This document shows positions 34,660 through 44,239 of a DNA stretch of 64,000 bases, in pieces. The position numbers and the translations under genes were made by a program. Under the pieces are notes generated by a model that saw only the letters and a program-made list of their open reading frames with translations, ran no database searches and was not told the origin of the DNA. The stretch comes from Bosea sp. AS-1 (GTDB taxonomy: Bacteria > Pseudomonadota > Alphaproteobacteria > Rhizobiales > Beijerinckiaceae): contig NZ_CP022372.1 in the NCBI RefSeq assembly GCF_002220095.1, positions 2,638,501 to 2,702,500 of the forward strand, in the 5' to 3' direction. Numbering within the stretch: position 1 is the first letter of the stretch; every line of letters starts with the position of its first letter.

Positions 34660-35322
34660 ATGGCCGATATTTTTCGCGAGATCGATGAAGAGGTCCGCCG
34701 GGACAAGGCGGCGGAGCTCTGGAAGAAATATGGCTGGGTCCTCACGGCTCTGGCCGTGCTCGCCGTCGTCGGCGTGGCAGGCTGGCAGTTCTGGCAGCAC
34801 CAGCGGAACCAGGCCGCAGCGGCCGTCGGTGCGCGCCTCGAGGCCGCGCTGAAATCCTCGCGCGACGGCGACAGCGGCCAGGCCGAAACGATCCTGAAGG
34901 AGCTCGCCGCAAATGCGCCGGCGGGCTATCGCGAGATCGCGCGCTTCCGCCTCGCCGGGGAAACCGCCAAAGGCGACGCCGCCGCTGGCGCGACCGCCTT
35001 CGATGCGCTCGCCAACGATGCTTCTCTCGACCAGACCTATCGCGATCTCGCCCGTCTGCGGGCCGGCATCCTGCGTGTCGACCTCGTGCCCTATGCCGAG
35101 ATCAAGCAGGCGCTGGAGCCCCTCGCGGCACCGGCGGGCGCCTGGCGCCATTCGGCTCGCGAGTTCCTGGGCATCTCGGCGTTGAAGAACAATCTGTTCG
35201 ACGATGCCGGCCGCTGGTTCGACGCCATCGTCACCGATCCGGCGACACCGCAGGCCGAGCGCCAGCGGGCCGATCTCTACCTCGCGCTGGTCCGCGGCGG
35301 GCCGGTGACGGTACAGAACTGA
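34660..35322 (+). CDS. YfgM-like TPR membrane protein
   Basis: A 220-residue protein with an N-terminal cytoplasmic segment (MADIFREIDEEVRRDKAAELWKKYG truncated in key residues), one transmembrane helix at about residues 26-44 and a periplasmic helical part. It has the pattern of the YfgM-type tetratricopeptide domain (TPR_21), for example the repeats near ARFRLAGETAKGD and LARLRAGILRVD. YfgM in E. coli is an ancillary chaperone of the Sec translocon. It directly precedes der; the beta-propeller gene bamB that lies between them in enteric bacteria is absent here. Confidence 0.82.
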   Translation: MADIFREIDEEVRRDKAAELWKKYGWVLTALAVLAVVGVAGWQFWQHQRNQAAAAVGARLEAALKSSRDGDSGQAETILKELAANAPAGYREIARFRLAGETAKGDAAAGATAFDALANDASLDQTYRDLARLRAGILRVDLVPYAEIKQALEPLAAPAGAWRHSAREFLGISALKNNLFDDAGRWFDAIVTDPATPQAERQRADLYLALVRGGPVTVQN

Positions 35323-35376
35323 TCTGATTTTGTTTTCCGGTCGGCGCTTCCTCGACCGACGGAAGTGATGGACCGA

Positions 35377-36786
35377 ATGACAGCTATCGTCGCCCTCATC
35401 GGCCGCCCCAATGTCGGCAAGTCGACGCTGTTCAACCGGCTCGTCGGCAAGAAGCTCGCGCTGGTCGATGACCGGCCCGGCGTCACGCGTGACCGCCGCG
35501 AAGGCGACGCCACGCTCGGCCATCTGCGTTTCAAGGTCATCGACACGGCCGGCCTCGAGGAGGCCGACAAGGATTCGCTCGCCGGCCGCATGCGCGCCCA
35601 GACTGAGACGGCGATTGCCCAGGCCGACGTCGTCGTCTTCATGATCGATGCCCGTCTCGGCCTGACGCCGATGGACCAGCCTTTCGCCGAGCTGGTGCGC
35701 CGCTCCGGCAAGCCGGTGATCCTCCTCGCCAACAAGGCGGAGGGGAAGAAGGGCGCTGACGGCATCATCGACGCCTATTCGCTCGGCCTCGGCGACCCCG
35801 TCCCGTTCTCGGCAGAGCATGGCGAAGGCACGGCCGATCTGCTCGAGGCCCTGGCGCCCTTTGTCGCGGATGAGCCCGAAGACGAGGACGAAGACGAGGA
35901 CGAAGACGAGCAGGCTGCCTGGGACGATGTCGCGGGCGATGATTCCGAGGAAACCCTCGACCCGAACCGGCCGCTGCGCGTCACCATCATCGGTCGTCCC
36001 AACGCCGGCAAGTCGACGTTGGTCAACCGGATGATCGGCGAGGAGCGTCTGCTGACAGGCCCGGAGGCCGGGATCACGCGCGATACCATCTCGGTCGACT
36101 GGGAATGGCGTGGCCACAAGGTCAAGCTCTTCGACACCGCCGGGATGCGCAAGCGCGCCCGCATCGAGGAGAAGCTCGAGAAGCTCTCGGTTGCGGATTC
36201 GCTGCGCGCCATCCGCTTCGCAGAAGTGGTGGTCGTGCTGCTCGATGCGACCATCCCCTTCGAGAAGCAGGATCTGACGCTGGTCGACCTGACCGAGCGC
36301 GAGGGCCGAGCCGTCGTCATCGGCCTCAATAAATGGGACCTCGTCGCCGACAAGCAGGGCCTGCTCGCCGAACTCAAGGAAAAGGCCAACCACCTGCTGG
36401 CGCAGGTGCGCGGCGTGCCGATCGTGCCGCTCTCGGGGCTCGCCGGCGAGGGCATCGACCGGCTGATGCAGGCGGTGTTCCAGGCCTATGAGGTCTGGAA
36501 TCGCCGCGTCTCGACGGCGCGGATCAACCGCTGGCTCGAAGGCGTGCTCTCGGCCCATCCGCCGCCGGCGGTGGCCGGCCGGCGCATCAAGATCCGCTAC
36601 ATGACGCAGGCCAAGGCGCGCCCGCCGACCTTCGCGCTGTTCGGCAACCAGCTCGAGCACCTGCCGGTGTCCTATGTCCGCTATCTGGTGAACAACCTGC
36701 GCGAAGGCTTCGACCTGCCGGGCACCCCGATCCGCCTGCATCGGCGCGGCGGCCACAACCCCTATGACAAGGAACGCAAGGGCTGA
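35377..36786 (+). CDS. der: Ribosome biogenesis GTPase Der (EngA)
   Basis: A 469-residue protein with two tandem GTPase domains. P-loops are GRPNVGKST at 9-17 and GRPNAGKST at 206-214; G3 motifs are DTAGLEE and [13 protein letters not shown] is the second G4. The C-terminal KH-like domain ends [17 protein letters not shown]. It acts in 50S subunit assembly. A strongly acidic linker (residues 165-194, mostly Asp/Glu) joins the GTPase domains, encoded by a GACGAGGAC/GAAGACGAG repeat. Three nearby starts are possible (35365 GTG, 35368 ATG, 35377 ATG); the last begins exactly at the family N-terminus [12 protein letters not shown]. Confidence 0.96.
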   Translation: MTAIVALIGRPNVGKSTLFNRLVGKKLALVDDRPGVTRDRREGDATLGHLRFKVIDTAGLEEADKDSLAGRMRAQTETAIAQADVVVFMIDARLGLTPMDQPFAELVRRSGKPVILLANKAEGKKGADGIIDAYSLGLGDPVPFSAEHGEGTADLLEALAPFVADEPEDEDEDEDEDEQAAWDDVAGDDSEETLDPNRPLRVTIIGRPNAGKSTLVNRMIGEERLLTGPEAGITRDTISVDWEWRGHKVKLFDTAGMRKRARIEEKLEKLSVADSLRAIRFAEVVVVLLDATIPFEKQDLTLVDLTEREGRAVVIGLNKWDLVADKQGLLAELKEKANHLLAQVRGVPIVPLSGLAGEGIDRLMQAVFQAYEVWNRRVSTARINRWLEGVLSAHPPPAVAGRRIKIRYMTQAKARPPTFALFGNQLEHLPVSYVRYLVNNLREGFDLPGTPIRLHRRGGHNPYDKERKG

Positions 36787-37883
36787 TGAAGGTCGCGGTC
36801 GTCGGCGCCGGTATCGCCGGGCTTTCCACCGCCTGGTCGCTGAGCAAGCGCGGGCATGAGGTGACCCTGTTCGAACAGGCGCCGCGGATACCCAACCCCT
36901 ACGCCGCGTCCGGCGACCAGCACCGCATCATTCGCCGCGCCTATGGTGGTGCCGACGGCTATGCCCGCACCATCACCGAGGCCTTCGAGGCCTGGGACGA
37001 ACTCTGGGCCGATCTCGGCAAGCGCCACTACGCGGCTTGCGGCGTGCTCGGCATCTCCCAGACCGAGGGCGATGAGGGCGAAGAGTACCGCGAAGGCCTC
37101 GACCGCATGGCCTCGCCCTACGAGCTCTACGACGCCACCGAGGCCGCCCGGCGCTACCCCTTCATCGACGCAGCGACGATTCGCTACGCCTATCTCAGCC
37201 CCGAGGGCGGCGCGTTGTTTCCTGCCCGCATCGCAGCCGACTTGGTGCGCCTGCTACGCGAGCGCGGCGTCACCCTGCGCGAAGGAGCGACGGTGGCCTC
37301 GGCCGATCCCGATAGCGGCCGGATCGGCCTGGCCGATGGCGAGGTAGCGAGCTTCGACCGCATCGTGGTCAGCTCCGGCGCCTGGGTGCTGAAGCTCCTG
37401 CCGGAGCTTGCCGATGTGCTCACGACCTATCGGACCGCTGTCGCCTATCTCGACCCGCCGGCAGATTTGAAGGCAGCCTGGCAGGCGGCCCCCGTCATCG
37501 TCGATGTCGGCGGCACGGTCGACGGCTATGTTCTGCCGCCGGTCGATGGGACCGGCCTCAAGGTCGGGGCAGGCGTCCACAAGCGCCCGCGCCAGCCTGA
37601 CGAGGAGCGCGATCCGCGGGCGGGCGAGGGCGAGCAGATCCGCGACTATTTCTCCCCGCCCTTCGCGCGCATTGCGGAGTACCGCGTCGAGCGCGCCGTG
37701 ACCTGCGCCTACACCTTCACGGCGGATCGCAAGTTCCTGTCGCGTCAGATCGGCCGGGTGACGGTAGTCTCCGCCTGTTCCGGCCATGGCTACAAATTCG
37801 GTGCTGCGGTCGGCCGGCGCGTTGCGGCGGCCGTCGAAAGCGGCGATCAGGCCGGGCTGTTGCGCTGGTTCAGGGCCGAGTGA
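36786..37883 (+). CDS. FAD-dependent oxidoreductase, sarcosine-oxidase-like
   Basis: A 365-residue flavoprotein of the DAO family. The dinucleotide-binding motif is VVGAGIAGLSTAWSLSKRG at the N-terminus. The flavin-proximal C-terminal motif is CSGHGYKFGAAVG. Cys307 in VTCAYTFTAD matches the position where monomeric sarcosine oxidases attach FAD covalently. It therefore probably oxidises an N-methyl or secondary amino acid, making an imine and hydrogen peroxide; the substrate is not known. It starts on the last base of the der stop codon and its 3' end overlaps the convergent TPR gene by 14 bp. Confidence 0.82.
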   Translation: MKVAVVGAGIAGLSTAWSLSKRGHEVTLFEQAPRIPNPYAASGDQHRIIRRAYGGADGYARTITEAFEAWDELWADLGKRHYAACGVLGISQTEGDEGEEYREGLDRMASPYELYDATEAARRYPFIDAATIRYAYLSPEGGALFPARIAADLVRLLRERGVTLREGATVASADPDSGRIGLADGEVASFDRIVVSSGAWVLKLLPELADVLTTYRTAVAYLDPPADLKAAWQAAPVIVDVGGTVDGYVLPPVDGTGLKVGAGVHKRPRQPDEERDPRAGEGEQIRDYFSPPFARIAEYRVERAVTCAYTFTADRKFLSRQIGRVTVVSACSGHGYKFGAAVGRRVAAAVESGDQAGLLRWFRAE

Positions 37884-38679
37884 CAGGGGCGGGCTCGCCC
37901 GCCTTGTCAGCCGAAAGCTCCTCGGCCTTCGCCTCGTCAGCGGCCGCCTCGGCCTCATGACCTGCCGCGCGTCTGGCCGCGGCGCGGAAGCGGTAATTGC
38001 CGTCGGCACCCGGTGCCAGGCGGATCGCTTCATCGAAATCGGTGATGGCCCGGTTGGTGTCACCATTGTTGAAATGGGTCAGGCCACGCACCGTCCAGGC
38101 TTTCTCGAAGCGCGGCGACAGCGCGATCGCGCGGTCGAGATCGGCCAAAGCCTTTGCGGGCTCGGCAAGGGAGGCCTGGATCGAAGCGCGCGTCACGAAG
38201 AACTCCGCCTGCGACGGCTCAAGCCTGATCGCGGTGTCGAGATCGATCAGGGCGCGCGGCAGATCCCGCATATAGAGCAACCGAGCCTTGCCGCGCTTCC
38301 AGAACGCGAGGGCCATCTTCGGCGCGAGGGCAATGACACGGTCATAGTCGGAAAGCGCCCGTGTGTAGGCCGCGCCCGTTCCCGGTGCCAGCAGATCAGC
38401 GCGATCCAGAAGGGCGGCGACAAGCGACTCACCCGCAAGTTTGTGATCGTTGATCAGCGTGTTGCAGGCGGCGAGGGCCTTGTCATGGCGCGCAATGATC
38501 TCAACCGGATCGGATGAGGGCGCGGCATGACCCGAATGGCAGAGTTCGCGCAGTCGCGCGACGCGAGAGACAGGATCTATCCCAGCGCCGTCGTCGGCAA
38601 GAACCGGCCCCGCAATCAGGGCAGTTGCGAGGCCGAAGGCTGAAACGGCGATCGACCAGCGGACGGAAGGCGAGAGCAC
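37870..38679 (-). CDS. Exported TPR-repeat protein
   Basis: A 269-residue protein. The likely start is GTG at 38679 (MLSPSVRWSIAVSAFGLATALIAGPVLA), giving a clear signal peptide; GGAG lies five bases upstream on the minus strand. At least five tetratricopeptide-like units follow, such as DYDRVIALAPKMALAFWKRGKA, LDTAIRLEPSQAEFFVTRAS and FDEAIRLAPGADGNYRFRAAA. TPR proteins mediate protein contacts; no specific partner can be named. It is the last gene downstream of purF and the SDR gene. Confidence 0.78.
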   Translation of the reverse strand: MLSPSVRWSIAVSAFGLATALIAGPVLADDGAGIDPVSRVARLRELCHSGHAAPSSDPVEIIARHDKALAACNTLINDHKLAGESLVAALLDRADLLAPGTGAAYTRALSDYDRVIALAPKMALAFWKRGKARLLYMRDLPRALIDLDTAIRLEPSQAEFFVTRASIQASLAEPAKALADLDRAIALSPRFEKAWTVRGLTHFNNGDTNRAITDFDEAIRLAPGADGNYRFRAAARRAAGHEAEAAADEAKAEELSADKAGEPAPVTRP

Positions 38680-38711
38680 CCTGTCTCCCTCGACATGGTG
38701 ATGGCGGCTTC

Positions 38712-39452
38712 TCAAGCCGGCATCTGCGGCGTCAGCACCTTGCCTTGCGGGAAGTCGAAGATCTTGCCGCTCTCTGTCCAGTCCGGCGAAGCGAGCCTGA
38801 CCAGATGCGGCGCCAGATCCTCCGGCGTCTTCAGCGTCATCGGATCCTCGCCCGGCATCGCCTCGGCACGCATCTTGGTGCGCAGCGGCCCCGGGTTGAC
38901 CAGCATGACCTTGACCGGCGTCGTCGCGGTCTCGGCCGCATAGGTCCGGCCCAGCCCCTCGACCGCGGCCTTGGAGATCGAGTACGGCCCCCAATAGGCC
39001 GTGCACTTATGGGCGGCGCCCGAGGACATCAGGATGACGCGCCCGGCATCCGAGGCGCGCAGCGCCGGATCGAGCGACTTGATCAGCCGCCAGTTGGCGG
39101 TGACGTTCGTGTCGAGTGTCTTCGCCCATTCCTTCTCGGTGGCGTGGCCGAGCGGCGTCAGCGGGCCGAGCACGCCGGCATTGGCGAGCAGGATGTCGAG
39201 CTTGCCCCAGCGTTCCAGCAGGGCCGGGCCGAGCTTCTCCAGTCCACCGGCATCGGACAGGTCGAGCGGGACCAGGGTGGCGCTGCCGCCGATGGCGCGG
39301 ATCTCGTCGTCCAGCTCTTCGAGCGCTCCCGTCGTGCGTGCGAGCGCCACGACATGGGCGCCTGCCGCGGCGAATGCCAGCGCCGCAGCGCGGCCAATGC
39401 CACGCGACGCGCCCGTGACGAGTGCGATGCGCCCCTGAAGTGCTTTGGTCAT
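38712..39452 (-). CDS. SDR-family NAD(P)-dependent oxidoreductase
   Basis: A 246-residue short-chain dehydrogenase. The cofactor motif is VTGASRGIGRAAALAF, with NAGVLGPLTPLG, then the catalytic Ser in LMSSGAAHK and the Tyr-x3-Lys in YWGPYSISKAAVEG. It starts MTKALQGRIALV. It is similar in pattern to YciK-type enzymes of unknown substrate, and ends 33 bp before the TPR gene start. It follows purF by 13 bp, so it is probably co-transcribed with it. Confidence 0.88.
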   Translation of the reverse strand: MTKALQGRIALVTGASRGIGRAAALAFAAAGAHVVALARTTGALEELDDEIRAIGGSATLVPLDLSDAGGLEKLGPALLERWGKLDILLANAGVLGPLTPLGHATEKEWAKTLDTNVTANWRLIKSLDPALRASDAGRVILMSSGAAHKCTAYWGPYSISKAAVEGLGRTYAAETATTPVKVMLVNPGPLRTKMRAEAMPGEDPMTLKTPEDLAPHLVRLASPDWTESGKIFDFPQGKVLTPQMPA

Positions 39453-39465
39453 GGATGCCGCCGGT

Positions 39466-40938
39466 TCAGCCGGCTTCGGCCAGCAGGGAGATCTGCTGCT
39501 TGGCGCTCTCGCCGATCACGTCGGTCAGCGAGGTCGGATAATCGCCCGTGAAGCAGTGGTCGGTGAATTGCGGCCGCACCGGATCGCGCCGCTCATGGCC
39601 CATCGCGCGGTAGAGACCGTCGACCGAGATGAAGGCGAGCGAATCGGCGCCGACGAACTGGCGCATCTCCTCGAGCGAATGCGTCGCGGCGAGCAGCTTC
39701 TCGCGGTCGGGCGTGTCGATGCCGTAATAGTCGGGATGGGTGATCGGCGGCGAGGAGATGCGGAAATGCACCTCGCGGGCGCCGGCCTCGCGCATCATCT
39801 TGACGATCTTGAAGGAGGTCGTGCCGCGCACGATCGAATCGTCGACCAGAACGATGCGCTTGCCCTCGACCACCGACCGGTTGGCCGAGTGCTTCAGCTT
39901 GACGCCGAGCTCGCGGACCTTCTGCGTCGGCTCGATGAAGGTGCGCCCGACATAGTGATTGCGGATGATGCCGAGCTCGTAGGGGATGCCGCTCGCCTGC
40001 GCATAGCCGAGCGCGGCCGGCACGCCGGAATCCGGCACGGGCACGACGACATCCGCGTCGGTCGGCGATTCCTGCGCCAGTACTGCGCCCATCGCCTTGC
40101 GGCGCTCATAGATGCTGCGGCCCTTCACGATGGAATCCGGCCGGGCGAAATAGATGTACTCGAAGATGCAGGGCCGTTCCGCCGCCGGTGGGAAGGGCTT
40201 GTGGCTCTCGATGCCGCTGTCGGAGATGATCACGACCTCGCCGTTCTCGATCTCGCGGACGAACTTGGCGCCGATGATGTCGAGCGCGCAGGTTTCCGAG
40301 GCCAGGATGGGCGCGCCGTCGAGTTCGCCCAGCACGAGCGGGCGGATGCCGAGCGGGTCGCGCGCGCCGATCAGCTTCTTGTTGGTCATGCCGACGAAGG
40401 CATAGGCGCCTTCGATCTGGCGGATCGCCTCGATGAAGCGCTCGACGAACTGCTGCTTGCGGCTGCGCGCCACGAGATGCAGCAGGACTTCGGTGTCGGA
40501 GGTCGACTGGTAGATCGCGCCGTCGCGGACGAGGTTGCGGCGCAGCGTCAGCCCGTTGGTCAGGTTGCCGTTATGAGCCACCGCGAAGCCGCCGCCATGC
40601 AATTCGGCGAAGAGTGGCTGGACGTTGCGTAGAATCGTCTCGCCGGTGGTCGAGTAGCGGACATGGCCGATCGCCTGCCGGCCCTTGAGCTTGTCGATGA
40701 CGCTCGCTTCCGAGAAGGCGTCGCCGACGAGGCCCAGCCGGCGCTCCGAATGGAAGCGCTTGCCGTCGAAGGAGACGATACCGGTCGCCTCCTGGCCGCG
40801 ATGCTGGAGCGCATGCAGGCCGAGAGCGGTCAGCGCCGCGGCATCGGCATGGCCATAGATGCCGAAGACGCCGCATTCCTCCCGCAGCCGGTCGGCGTTG
40901 GGATCGAAGGCGGTCTCCGTCTCGGTCTGCGAGATCAT
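39466..40938 (-). CDS. purF: Amidophosphoribosyltransferase
   Basis: A 490-residue enzyme for the first step of purine synthesis: PRPP plus glutamine to 5-phosphoribosylamine. The N-terminal nucleophile is Cys22 in REECGVFGIYGH, exposed after removal of a short propeptide. The phosphoribosyltransferase PRPP motif is IVLVDDSIVRGTTS. Glutaminase segments ALQHRGQEATGI and HNGNLTNG are present. The ATG at 40938 is preferred because GGAG lies six bases before it; a GTG start at 40950 is possible. It lies between cvpA and the SDR gene. Confidence 0.97.
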   Translation of the reverse strand: MISQTETETAFDPNADRLREECGVFGIYGHADAAALTALGLHALQHRGQEATGIVSFDGKRFHSERRLGLVGDAFSEASVIDKLKGRQAIGHVRYSTTGETILRNVQPLFAELHGGGFAVAHNGNLTNGLTLRRNLVRDGAIYQSTSDTEVLLHLVARSRKQQFVERFIEAIRQIEGAYAFVGMTNKKLIGARDPLGIRPLVLGELDGAPILASETCALDIIGAKFVREIENGEVVIISDSGIESHKPFPPAAERPCIFEYIYFARPDSIVKGRSIYERRKAMGAVLAQESPTDADVVVPVPDSGVPAALGYAQASGIPYELGIIRNHYVGRTFIEPTQKVRELGVKLKHSANRSVVEGKRIVLVDDSIVRGTTSFKIVKMMREAGAREVHFRISSPPITHPDYYGIDTPDREKLLAATHSLEEMRQFVGADSLAFISVDGLYRAMGHERRDPVRPQFTDHCFTGDYPTSLTDVIGESAKQQISLLAEAG

Positions 40939-40983
40939 GGCGAGCTCCACACGGCGGGCTTGAGCGAACTTTCTACGCGCTAA

Positions 40984-41601
40984 TTAGGGACGGGCTGGGG
41001 CAGGCGCAACGGGTGCCGGCGTCGCGGGGGTGCGCGGCTCCTCCGCCGGGGCTTCCGGCGCAGTCTCGGTGACCGGCTTCTTCAGCAGGTTCTTGATGAA
41101 GTCGGCATTCACATCCTGCGGCAGCATCGCGATCAGCGAGCGCCCTGTTTCCTCGAGCATCGGCTTGGCCTTGGCCTCCTTGGCCCAGACCGGCATCTTC
41201 TCATTGCCGACCAGCGCGGCGAAGAAGAGATAGCCGATCACCGCGAGCAGAAGCCCGCGCGCCGCGCCGAAGACGAAGCCGAGCGTGCGGTCGAGCGCGC
41301 CGATACGCGAGTCGAGCACGAAGTCGGAGATGCGCGCCGTCACGATCGAGACGATGATCAGCGTGCCGAGGAAGAGCGCTGCGATCGAAGCCACGAGCGC
41401 GATCGTGTCCTGCGCCGAACTGGCCGGGATGTACTGCTTGATGAAAGGCACGAGCTGCGGGTGGAACACCCAGGCAACGGCCGCCGCAGCAATCCAGGAG
41501 ACGATGGCGAGCACTTCCCGGGTGAAGCCGCGGACCGCCGCCAGCAAAGCCGAGATCAGAACCACGCCGATGACGACGAGATCGAGAATGGTGACAGGCA
41601 T
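40984..41601 (-). CDS. cvpA: CvpA-family membrane protein
   Basis: A 205-residue protein with four hydrophobic helices, starting MPVTILDLVVIGVVLISALLAAVRG. The segment VRGFTREVLAIVSWIAAAAVA and later ALDRTLGFVFGAARGLLLAVIGYLFF are characteristic. The C-terminal 40 residues are Pro/Ala-rich. In E. coli CvpA is needed for colicin V production and affects envelope stress; its molecular role is unclear. It sits upstream of purF as in most proteobacteria. A TTG start nine codons upstream is possible. Confidence 0.9.
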   Translation of the reverse strand: MPVTILDLVVIGVVLISALLAAVRGFTREVLAIVSWIAAAAVAWVFHPQLVPFIKQYIPASSAQDTIALVASIAALFLGTLIIVSIVTARISDFVLDSRIGALDRTLGFVFGAARGLLLAVIGYLFFAALVGNEKMPVWAKEAKAKPMLEETGRSLIAMLPQDVNADFIKNLLKKPVTETAPEAPAEEPRTPATPAPVAPAPARP

Positions 41602-41708
41602 GGAAGGGCCGCTTTGCTGATGACTCAAGGCGCGGCGGCCCGCAGGCGGACCACCGTTTCGGCTTTGCTATACGCGTTCCGCGCTTCTGCGTCACCCGTC
41701 CGCAGACG

Positions 41709-43109
41709 TCATTTCACATCTCTGCGCGGCGCGCGTGCGGCAATATCGGCAACGAGTTCCGTGACATGGCCGAAACGGCGCAAGCTGAGGCCGTTGCCGT
41801 CGCCATGGTCGGCACCGCCGGCCGGCATCAGCGCCGACTCGAAACCGAGCTTCGCCGCCTCCCTGAGACGCGCGGCCGCGACTGAGACCGGCCTGATCGA
41901 GCCGGACAGCGCGATCTCGCCGAAATACACCGCCTCCTGCGGCAGGATCGCCCCCGTTAGCGACGAGACGAGCGCCGCCGCGACCGCGATATCGGCAGCC
42001 GGCTCGTTGACGCGCAGGCCGCCGGCGACGTTGAGGTAGACGTCGTGCTGGCCGAGCCGCAGACCGCCATGGGTTTCGAGCACGGCGAGCACCATGGCGA
42101 GCCGGCTGTTCTCCCAGCCGACGACGGCGCGCCGCGGTGTGCCCAGCGCGGTCGGCGCGACGAGCGCCTGAATCTCGACCAACACCGGACGCGTGCCCTC
42201 GACGCCGGCGAAGACGGCAGCGCCCGGCGCGGGCTGGTCGCGACCGGCGAGAAAGAGCGCCGAGGGGTTCGTCACCTCCGACAGGCCCTTGCCGGTCATC
42301 TCGAAGACGCCGATCTCGTCGGTGGCGCCGAAGCGGTTCTTCTGGCCGCGGAGGATGCGGAACGAGTGCGCGCCTTCGCCTTCGAACGACAGCACGGCAT
42401 CGACCATATGCTCGACCACGCGCGGGCCGGCGATTTGCCCGTCCTTGGTGACGTGGCCGACCAGGATCAGGCAGACGCCACTGGTCTTCGCGTAGCGGAT
42501 CAGCGCCTGTGCCGAGCCGCGCACCTGCGTCACCGTGCCCGGAGCGCTCTCGACTTCGCCTGACCACATGGTCTGGATCGAATCGATCACGACGAGGGCA
42601 GGGCGCTGGCCCTGGCCCAGCGTCGCGACGATATCCTCGACATTGGTCTCTGCAGCGAGTTCGACCGGCGCTTCAGCCAGCCCCATGCGCTCGGCACGCA
42701 GCCGGACCTGCCCTGTCGATTCCTCGCCCGAGACATAGACCACCCTGCGACCGCCCATCGCCAGCGCGGCGCAGGCCTGCATCAGCAGCGTCGACTTGCC
42801 GATACCGGGATCGCCGCCGATCAGCAGCACCGAGCCCGGCACGAAGCCGCCGCCGGTGACGCGGTCGAGCTCGCCGATGCCGGAGACGATACGCGGCGCG
42901 TCCTGCGTCTCGCCCTTCAGCGACTCAAGCGCGAAGACGCGGCCGCGTGCCCGACTGCTGGAGGAGGGGCGCCCGCCGCCGGGGACGGGCGCTGCCTGCG
43001 CATCCTCGACCAGCGAAGACCATGTCCCGCAGGCGTCGCATTTGCCCTGCCAGCGGTGATAGACCGCACCGCAGGCCTGGCAATGATAGGTCGGACCGCG
43101 CTTGGCCAT
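41709..43109 (-). CDS. radA: DNA repair protein RadA
   Basis: A 466-residue RecA-like helicase acting in recombination. The N-terminal zinc finger has Cys10, 13, 24 and 27 (YHCQACGAVYHRWQGKCDAC). Walker A is GGDPGIGKSTL, and the RadA-specific KNRFG motif is present in RGQKNRFGATDEIGVF. The C-terminal Lon-like domain contains LNVAGGLRVNEPAADIAVAAA. It starts MAKRGPTYHC at 43109 with a one-base overlap to the alr stop. A 107 bp gap separates it from cvpA. Confidence 0.97.
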   Translation of the reverse strand: MAKRGPTYHCQACGAVYHRWQGKCDACGTWSSLVEDAQAAPVPGGGRPSSSSRARGRVFALESLKGETQDAPRIVSGIGELDRVTGGGFVPGSVLLIGGDPGIGKSTLLMQACAALAMGGRRVVYVSGEESTGQVRLRAERMGLAEAPVELAAETNVEDIVATLGQGQRPALVVIDSIQTMWSGEVESAPGTVTQVRGSAQALIRYAKTSGVCLILVGHVTKDGQIAGPRVVEHMVDAVLSFEGEGAHSFRILRGQKNRFGATDEIGVFEMTGKGLSEVTNPSALFLAGRDQPAPGAAVFAGVEGTRPVLVEIQALVAPTALGTPRRAVVGWENSRLAMVLAVLETHGGLRLGQHDVYLNVAGGLRVNEPAADIAVAAALVSSLTGAILPQEAVYFGEIALSGSIRPVSVAAARLREAAKLGFESALMPAGGADHGDGNGLSLRRFGHVTELVADIAARAPRRDVK

Positions 43110-44239
43110 CAGCCGCCGATATAACGCCGTGCGTAGCGACGGCCGAGGCTGGTCAGGATCTCGTAGCCGATCGTCTTGGCGCCGGCGCCGACCGCTTCCA
43201 GGTCCAGTGCGCCGCCGATCAGCGTGACGGGCGCGCCGCGCTGGGCGCTGCCTGCAGGCGCGTCGGTGACGTCGATGATGATCAGGTCCATCGAGACCGA
43301 GCCGACGAAGGGGCAGCGCACACCGTCGACGAGCGCCGAGCCGCCGGTGATCGTATCGGTCCAGCTGCCGTTGCGCGGATAGCCGTCGGCATAGCCGAGG
43401 CAGATGGTGGCGAGCTTGCGCCTGCCTTTGGCGGTCCAACGGCCATTATAGCCGACCTGCGTCCCGGCCTCGACCTCGCGGGTCTGGATGATCGTGGCCT
43501 CGAGGCCGACGACCGGCTGCATCGGGTTCGGCTTGCCTGGCGTCGGATTGCCGCCATAGAGCGCATAGCCCGGTCGGGTGAGCTGGTAGGAAGGGCAGTC
43601 CTTGAGGAAATGGCCCGAGGAGTTCTTGAGCGAGGCCGGCAGATCCGGGAAGGCGGCAGCGATCTCGGCGAAGGCGGCGATCTGGCGGGCATTGGCGGGA
43701 TCGGCCTCGTCTTCGGACGAGGCGAAATGGCTCATGACCAGACCGATATCGGCGGCTGCGATCGCGCCCGACTTCTCGCGGGCAAGGTTCAGCCCCTCGC
43801 CAGGCCAGAGGCCAAGCCGGTTCATCGCCGTGTCGACATGCAGCGCCGCCGAACGCACCTTCGCGCCGGTCTGGCGGAACGAGGCCCATTCCAGCAGCTC
43901 CTCATGCGAGCCGAGCACCGGCGAGAGGCCATGCTCGGCGTAGAGCCCGGCGCTGCCCGGCAGGAGGCCGTTCAGGATGTAGACCGTTGCCTTCGGCGCG
44001 GACTTGCGGGCCCGGATGCCTTCGGAGAGATGCGCAACGAAAAAGTTCCGGCAGCCAGCCTTGGAGAGCGCCGTGACGGCCGGTTCGATGCCGATGCCGT
44101 AGGCGTCCGCCTTCACCACCGCCCCGGCTTCCGTTTCGGCGCGCTTGCCGAGGAGCCGCCAGTTCGAGACCAGCGCGTCGAGGTCGATGGTCAGGGTCGC
44201 GCCATAGGCGCCGGTTTCAGGCGAATCGACAGGCATCAT
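43109..44239 (-). CDS. alr: Alanine racemase
   Basis: A 376-residue PLP enzyme making D-alanine for peptidoglycan. The PLP-binding Lys43 is in VVKADAYGIG, and the C-terminal segment LGYADGYPRNGS is conserved. SVSMDLIIIDVTDAP is the metal- and substrate-proximal segment. The loop before the catalytic Tyr region reads VGYNGRWTAKGRRKLA, slightly different from the usual VSYGRT type but common in this lineage. Two ATG starts are adjacent (44239, 44236). Overlaps dnaB by 4 bp and radA by 1 bp, so the three are translationally coupled. Confidence 0.94.
   Translation of the reverse strand: MMPVDSPETGAYGATLTIDLDALVSNWRLLGKRAETEAGAVVKADAYGIGIEPAVTALSKAGCRNFFVAHLSEGIRARKSAPKATVYILNGLLPGSAGLYAEHGLSPVLGSHEELLEWASFRQTGAKVRSAALHVDTAMNRLGLWPGEGLNLAREKSGAIAAADIGLVMSHFASSEDEADPANARQIAAFAEIAAAFPDLPASLKNSSGHFLKDCPSYQLTRPGYALYGGNPTPGKPNPMQPVVGLEATIIQTREVEAGTQVGYNGRWTAKGRRKLATICLGYADGYPRNGSWTDTITGGSALVDGVRCPFVGSVSMDLIIIDVTDAPAGSAQRGAPVTLIGGALDLEAVGAGAKTIGYEILTSLGRRYARRYIGG

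Noticed and set aside
34585..36756. Long minus-strand open frame (723 codons) opposite the YfgM-like gene and der
   Set aside because: It spans two unrelated conserved genes and an intergenic gap; typical antisense open frame in high-GC DNA.
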